Positions 5,870 through 9,412 of a stretch of DNA of 9,412 bases are shown here, in pieces. Source of the stretch: Candidatus Solibacter sp. Its GTDB lineage: Bacteria; Acidobacteriota; Terriglobia; Bryobacterales; Bryobacteraceae. The translations under genes were made by a program, and so were the position numbers. The stretch covers positions 1-9,412 of the forward strand of contig JADGNS010000105.1 in assembly GCA_017883355.1 (NCBI GenBank), in the 5' to 3' direction. How positions within the stretch are numbered: the first letter of the stretch is position 1; the number at the start of each line of letters is the position of its first letter. Under the pieces are notes generated by a model. The model made no database searches and was not told where the DNA came from. It saw nothing but the letters and a program-made list of their open reading frames with translations.

Positions 5870-6760
5870 CTACCGGGCCGCTTCAAACCCCAAACGCCAG
5901 CCCAGCTTCTCCTCATCGAACCAGGAGATCTCGGCGCCGAACCAGCGCGTCTTGCCTTGCCCCTGGAAGTGCCCCGGATTGACCGCCGCCAGCACGAACG
6001 CGCACGGCCCTTCGCCGTATCGCTCGATCCGCTCCGCCAGCCAGGACCCGGCGTTCAGCGGTTGCGCCAGCACCACCGGCAGATTGCCCAACAGCGCCAG
6101 GTACCCTTGGAAACCCCGGTCCACCTGCTTGATCGGCCGCGGGACGCCGTACGCCTGCCGGTAGCGTTGGATCGCGTCGTCGAGACTGCGTACCGCGATC
6201 ACCACGCGCGTCACCCCGCGGAATTCCTTGGTCACCGGCTTGCCCTGCGGGTAGGCCCGTTGCTCGCGCGGCGTCCGGTCCTGAATCAGGAACGGGAAAA
6301 ACGTGCCGCGCGCCTCCCCGCCCACATCCGACGTCTCCCATTCCAGGCGCACCCCGTCGGGACGCGTGCGCCCACTGCCCACCGGCGCCGACACGGGGAC
6401 GCCCGCCGCCTTCAGCCGGCTCACCTCCGCGGCCAGGTTCCTCTCCCGCATTGCCCAGGCGCAGGGACCCGCATTCTCCTTGAGGAATTTCGCCCACACG
6501 TGCCGCGCCACCGCGTCCGCCTCCGCATTGGGAGCGATGCCCATCAATTCCAGGTACGATCCGTCCGGAAAGCTCACCAGCGCCATCTCCGTCGCATGGT
6601 TACTGTGCCCTCCGCCGTAAACGCTGGCGATCCCCACACTGGCGAGTCTCGCCTGCATCTGCTTGAGCTCGCTTCCGGCAATGGTGACGTGGTCGATTTT
6701 CGAATCGGCGGCACAAAGCATCACAGGCAGGGCCGCCCACAGCGCAACACAACGCATCAT
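5870..6760 (-). CDS. Exported VOC (glyoxalase-like) two-module protein
   Basis: A 296-aa protein of the vicinal oxygen chelate superfamily, closest in pattern to the glyoxalase-like domain group (PF13468 type). A Sec signal peptide (MMRCVALWAALPVMLCAA, cleavage before DSK) precedes module one: KIDHVTIAG with candidate metal-ligand His24, GGGHSNHATEMAL (49-61), and SYLELMGI with candidate ligand Glu71. FPFLIQDRTPREQR (about 155-168) resembles the family's conserved segment. Module two begins RGVTRVVIAVRSLDDAIQRY (about 181-200) and lacks the first-position His, so it may be structural. ATG 6760 is chosen, with 6757 possible; the longer open frame upstream runs through a terminator and is not real. 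Function unknown; VOC members include lyases, isomerases and dioxygenases. It may act outside the cytoplasm, which is unusual for this superfamily. Confidence 0.82.
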   Translation of the reverse strand: MMRCVALWAALPVMLCAADSKIDHVTIAGSELKQMQARLASVGIASVYGGGHSNHATEMALVSFPDGSYLELMGIAPNAEADAVARHVWAKFLKENAGPCAWAMRERNLAAEVSRLKAAGVPVSAPVGSGRTRPDGVRLEWETSDVGGEARGTFFPFLIQDRTPREQRAYPQGKPVTKEFRGVTRVVIAVRSLDDAIQRYRQAYGVPRPIKQVDRGFQGYLALLGNLPVVLAQPLNAGSWLAERIERYGEGPCAFVLAAVNPGHFQGQGKTRWFGAEISWFDEEKLGWRLGFEAAR

Positions 6761-6766
6761 GCCCTG

Positions 6767-6794
6767 ATTGTAAGGCTTCCCGCATCGCGCACAA
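6767..6794 (-). promoter_or_regulatory. Putative promoter giving a leaderless VOC transcript
   Basis: On the minus strand, TTGTGC (6794-6789), a 16-bp spacer and TACAAT (6772-6767, five of six to TATAAT). Counting from the -10 places +1 at about 6760, which is the A of the predicted ATG. No good Shine-Dalgarno precedes that ATG, which fits a leaderless mRNA. The -35 overlaps the last bases of the upstream terminator's T-tract. Confidence 0.45.
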
Positions 6795-6824
6795 AAAAAC
6801 CGCCGGCGTGACGAGCGCCGGCGG
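6793..6824 (-). terminator. Strong rho-independent terminator
   Basis: On the minus strand a perfect 9-bp GC stem (CCGCCGGCG, 7-nt loop CTCGTCA, CGCCGGCGG; arms 6824-6816 and 6808-6800) is followed directly by seven T (6799-6793). The orientation ends transcription coming from the msrP-msrQ-glycosyltransferase operon and from the structured RNA region, before the VOC gene. Confidence 0.9.
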
Positions 6825-6827
6825 CCG

Positions 6828-6967
6828 AAGTGGACACTTAGGAGCGAACACGACCTTGTGCGGTCCGTCCTCCGTTCACTGATGAACCAGAGCCTTGCTC
6901 CGTGCATCTGAGTGCCGGACCGCAAGAACATCATCGCCCGGAACCGCCCCGCGGAACAGGTCCACCC
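6828..6967 (-). ncRNA. Candidate structured RNA, 6S (ssrS)-like architecture
   Basis: The 157-bp gap between the glycosyltransferase stop and the terminator can fold on the minus strand into nested co-linear helices: GGGUGGAC/GUCCACUU (6967-6960 with 6835-6828), GGGGCG/CGCUCC (6950-6945 with 6846-6841), UGCGGUCCG/CGGACCGCA (6924-6916 with 6867-6859, perfect), GAUG/CAUC (6908-6905 with 6884-6881), and an apical CGGAGC-AAG-GCUCUG hairpin (6902-6888). Between the second and third helices lies a large asymmetric bubble whose 5' strand carries GGGCGAUGAU. In E. coli 6S RNA a similar CCGAU in the bubble templates product RNA starting AUCG. A terminator follows within 3 nt. The size (about 140 nt plus terminator), rod shape and bubble fit 6S RNA. 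An alternative inner hairpin, GUUCA-UCAG-UGAAC (6887-6874), competes. The folding was done by eye, no clear promoter was found, and the 6S identity is inference; a structured 3' UTR is the alternative. Confidence 0.4.
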
Positions 6968-6981
6968 GTACTGGCACCGTC

Positions 6982-8427
6982 CTAGGACTTTTGCGTCGAT
7001 TTGCCGCCGCCGGGTACACGCCCCACCGCGATTATCGATACCGCCGTCCACGGGAAGTAGCGGTCGATGCGCCGCCACAGAGGCACCAGCGCGTCAAACA
7101 CGCGCAGTTGGAGCCTGCCGAACGATCGCCGCTTCAGCACCTGCCCATTGAAGCGCCAGCCGGGACGCGTCACCCGATTGAAGTACAGCACCCGCTCCAC
7201 CTCAAATCCCGCTTCTTCCATGCGCGCCCGCAATTGCGCCTCGGAGTACCGGCGGTAGTGCCCCAGTACTTCGTCCAGTGTGCCGTACGCCTTCTGATCC
7301 TGCGGCACCAGAATGACGGCGCGCCCGCCCGGCCGCAACGCCGAGAAGATATTGCGCAACGCTCCCAAATCGTCCTCCACGTGCTCCACCACGTTGAGGC
7401 ACACCACGCTGTCGAACACCCCGAGCAGCGGCTGGAAGTCCCCGGCATCGCTCAGGTCGCACTTGCAGATCTCCAGGTTCGGCCGGCCGCGGAAGCGCAC
7501 GCGCAATCGCGCCATATGCTCCTGGTCGATATCGCTGGCCACGTAGATCTTCCGCCCGCGCGCCAGATGCTGCGTCATGTTGCCGATCCCGGCGCCCAAC
7601 TCCAGCACGTGCGTCCCCACCAGCGGCCGCACCGTATCCGCCATCCACTTGTTGAAGCGCTTCGTGCCCGCCAGCGAATCCAGAATCTCCGCTCCCCGGT
7701 CCCGATAGATGTCCCGCGTGAAGTAGCAGCGCACAATCACCCACAGCGCGCTCACCGCGTCCATGGCGCCGATCTTCTTGCCATCGTCGTAGGTGCGCCC
7801 GTAGTAGCTGATCGGCACTTCGTAAATCGACGCCTGCCGCTTGGCGAACTTGATGGTGAGCTCGGGCTCGATGCCGAAACGGTTGCTGCGGATCGGAATG
7901 CCGCGCGCGAGCGTGGTCCGGAATGCCTTGTAGCAGGTCTCCATGTCGGTCAGGTTGAGGTCCGCCGCCATATTGCACGCCGTCGTCAGGAGATGGTTCG
8001 CCAGCGAGTGCCAGTAGTAGATCACGCGCCGCTCGCCCGAAATCAGGAAGCGCGACCCGTACACCACGTCCGCTTTATTGGCCAGCAGCGGGCCCAGTAC
8101 CTTCGGATACTCGGCGGGGTCGTACTCCAGGTCGCCGTCCTGGATGATGGAGAACTCGCCGCGAGCGTTTTCCAGCGCCGTGCGGATGGCGGCTCCCTTG
8201 CCGGCGTTCACCTTGTGATGGAACACACGAATTCGCCCCGGATACTGCCCCGCGAGCTCATCCAGGATCTGCGGCGTGGCGTCTGTGGAGCCATCGTCCA
8301 CCGCCACGATTTCCGATTCCAGCCCCTCCGGCAAGGGTGCTTCCATCGCTCGCAGAATCGATGCGGCGAGATACTCCTCTTCGTTGTACGCGGCAACGAG
8401 GATCGAAAGCAGGCGTGTGGTTGCCAA
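6982..8427 (-). CDS. GT2 glycosyltransferase fused to a SAM-dependent methyltransferase
   Basis: A 481-aa two-domain cytoplasmic protein. Residues about 6-240 form a family 2 glycosyltransferase of the dolichyl/polyprenyl-phosphate sugar synthase type: VAAYNEEE (11-18), VDDGSTD (43-49), QDGDLEYDP with the DxD metal site (96-104), METCYKAFR (162-170) and NRFGIEPELTIK (182-193). Residues about 255-450 form a class I methyltransferase: SAM motif VLELGAGIGNMT (274-285), acidic Asp299 after the second strand, VVCLNVVEHVEDD (341-353) and LRPGGRAVILVP (364-375). There are no membrane segments. The likely role is transfer of a sugar to a lipid carrier or glycan, plus methylation of a linked substrate; donor and acceptor are unknown. 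The start is TTG at 8427, immediately after and in frame with the msrQ stop; the next codon upstream is that stop, and later starts would cut into the first GT2 strand. Confidence 0.88.
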   Translation of the reverse strand: MATTRLLSILVAAYNEEEYLAASILRAMEAPLPEGLESEIVAVDDGSTDATPQILDELAGQYPGRIRVFHHKVNAGKGAAIRTALENARGEFSIIQDGDLEYDPAEYPKVLGPLLANKADVVYGSRFLISGERRVIYYWHSLANHLLTTACNMAADLNLTDMETCYKAFRTTLARGIPIRSNRFGIEPELTIKFAKRQASIYEVPISYYGRTYDDGKKIGAMDAVSALWVIVRCYFTRDIYRDRGAEILDSLAGTKRFNKWMADTVRPLVGTHVLELGAGIGNMTQHLARGRKIYVASDIDQEHMARLRVRFRGRPNLEICKCDLSDAGDFQPLLGVFDSVVCLNVVEHVEDDLGALRNIFSALRPGGRAVILVPQDQKAYGTLDEVLGHYRRYSEAQLRARMEEAGFEVERVLYFNRVTRPGWRFNGQVLKRRSFGRLQLRVFDALVPLWRRIDRYFPWTAVSIIAVGRVPGGGKSTQKS

Positions 8428-9078
8428 CTACGGATTATCGCGCAGTGCGCCTGGTGAAATCGCGGCTACCGGAGGTTTGACGCTGGCGCCCGGCTTGCGC
8501 TTCGCCGCCCAGACCGCGGTGCGGTAGAACAGCAGTACCCCCACAAACACGGCGTACATGGCCGGCAGCCGGATGTCGCTCTTCACCAGCCAGTAGTAGT
8601 GCACTACGCCCGCGATCCCGGTGCAGTAGATCAGCCGGTGCAGCAGTTGCCAGCGTTTTCCGCCCATGCGCCGGATCCACCCCGTGGTGGACGTCACCGC
8701 CAGCGGAATCATCAATACGAATGCCGTGAAGCCCGCCGTGATGAACGGCCGCTTGGCCACATCCTTCAGCATGTCCGGCAGGTCGAAAAACTTGTCCAGC
8801 CAGATGTAGGTGATGAAATGCAGCGTCCCGTAGAAGAACGCGTACAGGCCGATCATGCGCCGGAAGCGGATCAGATCCGGCAAACCCAGCACCTTGCGCA
8901 GCGGCGTCACGGCCAGCGTGAACACCACAAAGCGGATGGTCCAATCGCCCGTGTAGCGCGTGATGTACTCGATCGGGTTGGCGGTAAGGTTCTGGTTCCA
9001 CGCCCGCCAGCACAGCCAGAAAATCGGCGCCAGGCTGGCCGCGAACACCAGAACTTTGGCCGGGCGTTTTTTCAGCAT
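8428..9078 (-). CDS. msrQ: MsrQ, haem-binding membrane subunit of the periplasmic Met-sulfoxide reductase
   Basis: A 216-aa integral membrane protein of the ferric-reductase-like/YedZ family. MsrQ passes electrons from the quinone pool or flavin reductase to periplasmic MsrP, which repairs oxidised methionine in exported proteins. Hydrophobic segments are visible near residues 8-24, 47-60, 76-93, 112-130, 148-164 and 172-190. The histidines matching the haem ligands of E. coli MsrQ are His87 (YGTLHF), His147 (LLHRL) and His160 (VVHYYW). RFRRMIGLYAFFYGTLHF (71-88) is highly characteristic. It starts one base after the msrP stop (TAGCATG), which is the usual msrPQ order. The C-terminal tail of about 25 residues is Pro/Ala-rich. 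Its TAG stop abuts the TTG of the glycosyltransferase fusion in the same frame. Confidence 0.95.
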   Translation of the reverse strand: MLKKRPAKVLVFAASLAPIFWLCWRAWNQNLTANPIEYITRYTGDWTIRFVVFTLAVTPLRKVLGLPDLIRFRRMIGLYAFFYGTLHFITYIWLDKFFDLPDMLKDVAKRPFITAGFTAFVLMIPLAVTSTTGWIRRMGGKRWQLLHRLIYCTGIAGVVHYYWLVKSDIRLPAMYAVFVGVLLFYRTAVWAAKRKPGASVKPPVAAISPGALRDNP

Positions 9079-9079
9079 G

Positions 9080-9412
9080 CTAGTAATTACTCTTGAGATC
9101 CATCCCGTTATACAGGCTGGCCACCTGGTCGCCGTAGCCGTTGAACATCAGCGTGGCCCGCTTGCGGAACTCGCCCAGCCGCCGCTCACTCGCCTGGCTC
9201 CACCGCGGATGGTCCACCTTCGGATTCACGTTGGAGTAGAACCCGTACTCGGGCGGATTGGCCATATTCCACGAGGTGGCCGGCCGGCTGCCCACCAGGC
9301 GGATCTTGACGATCGATTTGATGCTCTTAAATCCGTACTTCCAGGGCAGGATCATGCGCACCGGCGCGCCATCCTGCGGCGGCAGCGTCTCGCCGAACAT
9401 GCCCGTGCACAA
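9080..9412 (-). CDS. msrP: MsrP, periplasmic Met-sulfoxide reductase catalytic subunit (C-terminal part)
   Basis: The C-terminal 110 residues of the molybdopterin-dependent protein-methionine-sulfoxide reductase MsrP (YedY). The gene enters from the right edge, so the N-terminus, Tat signal and Mo-ligand cysteine are outside the window. Diagnostic segments: GETLPPQDGAPVRMILPWKY, YGFKSIKSIVKI, SWNMANPPEYGFYSNVNP, VDHPRWSQASERR, and the terminal LMFNGYGDQVASLYNGMD. These closely follow the C-terminus of characterised MsrP. The first visible ATG is internal and is not the start. It is followed by msrQ after one base, so the two make the standard two-component periplasmic repair system. Confidence 0.95.
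   Translation of the reverse strand: MCTGMFGETLPPQDGAPVRMILPWKYGFKSIKSIVKIRLVGSRPATSWNMANPPEYGFYSNVNPKVDHPRWSQASERRLGEFRKRATLMFNGYGDQVASLYNGMDLKSNY

Noticed and set aside
5785..5916. N-terminal extension of the antitoxin frame by 44 codons.
   Set aside because: It covers the predicted promoter and the end of the VOC gene; the GTG with a Shine-Dalgarno gives the normal family length.
6879..6890. CTGATGA on the plus strand, considered as a hammerhead ribozyme core.
   Set aside because: No GAAA partner or stem II/III arrangement follows, and the terminator shows that the minus strand is the transcribed one.
6979..6988. Perfect 10-bp palindrome GTCCTAGGAC over the glycosyltransferase stop codon.
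   Set aside because: It is a single short palindrome that can arise by chance and has no partner site; it may be part of the RNA leader, but nothing supports an operator.
6761..7078. N-terminal extension of the VOC reading frame by about 106 codons.
   Set aside because: It reads through the terminator, the structured RNA region and the end of the glycosyltransferase gene. The signal peptide at 6760 marks the real start.
6895..8457. A 520-codon open frame on the plus strand opposite the GT2-methyltransferase gene.
   Set aside because: It is the antisense shadow of a high-GC gene. It is rich in Arg, His and Pro with no recognisable motif, while the minus-strand frame has intact GT2 and SAM motifs.

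Overview
The window looks like a chromosomal stretch of an Acidobacteriota genome, most likely of the Solibacter/Bryobacter type. This is inferred from high GC, densely packed short operons, a Tat-exported GH28 protein beside a secreted oligogalacturonate-lyase-like protein, and several exported proteins of unassigned role. It is not proven by a marker gene.

Left part (1-3909): a pectin-related locus. A divergent pair shares a 116-bp promoter region. Leftward runs a Tat-exported GH28 polygalacturonase-like protein, translationally coupled (ATGA) to a secreted CBM9/DOMON-like protein that leaves the window. Rightward runs a secreted PL22 oligogalacturonate-lyase-like protein, followed 38 bp later by a short transaldolase. 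Both pectin-type enzymes keep their fold signatures but have changes at positions that are catalytic or metal-binding in characterised relatives.

Middle part (3913-6760, all minus strand): an exported protein made of four tandem modules resembling the secretin N-domain, with no secretin pore; a complete type II toxin-antitoxin pair (DUF1778 ribbon-helix-helix antitoxin and TacT-like GNAT toxin, ATGA overlap); and an exported two-module VOC (glyoxalase-like) protein that probably has a leaderless transcript.

Right part (6793-9412, minus strand): an operon reading msrP (partial), msrQ, then a fused GT2 glycosyltransferase-methyltransferase. msrP and msrQ are one base apart. The msrQ stop is followed directly, in the same frame, by a TTG start for the fusion protein. 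Downstream lies a 157-bp non-coding stretch ending in a strong minus-strand terminator. This stretch can fold into one long, irregular hairpin with an asymmetric central bubble containing GGGCGAU on its 5' side. That layout resembles 6S RNA (ssrS), and it is the most interesting non-coding signal here. The promoter of the VOC gene begins inside the terminator's T-tract.

No gene-free stretch exceeds 300 bases. No tRNA, rRNA, CRISPR array, insertion sequence or attachment site was seen.
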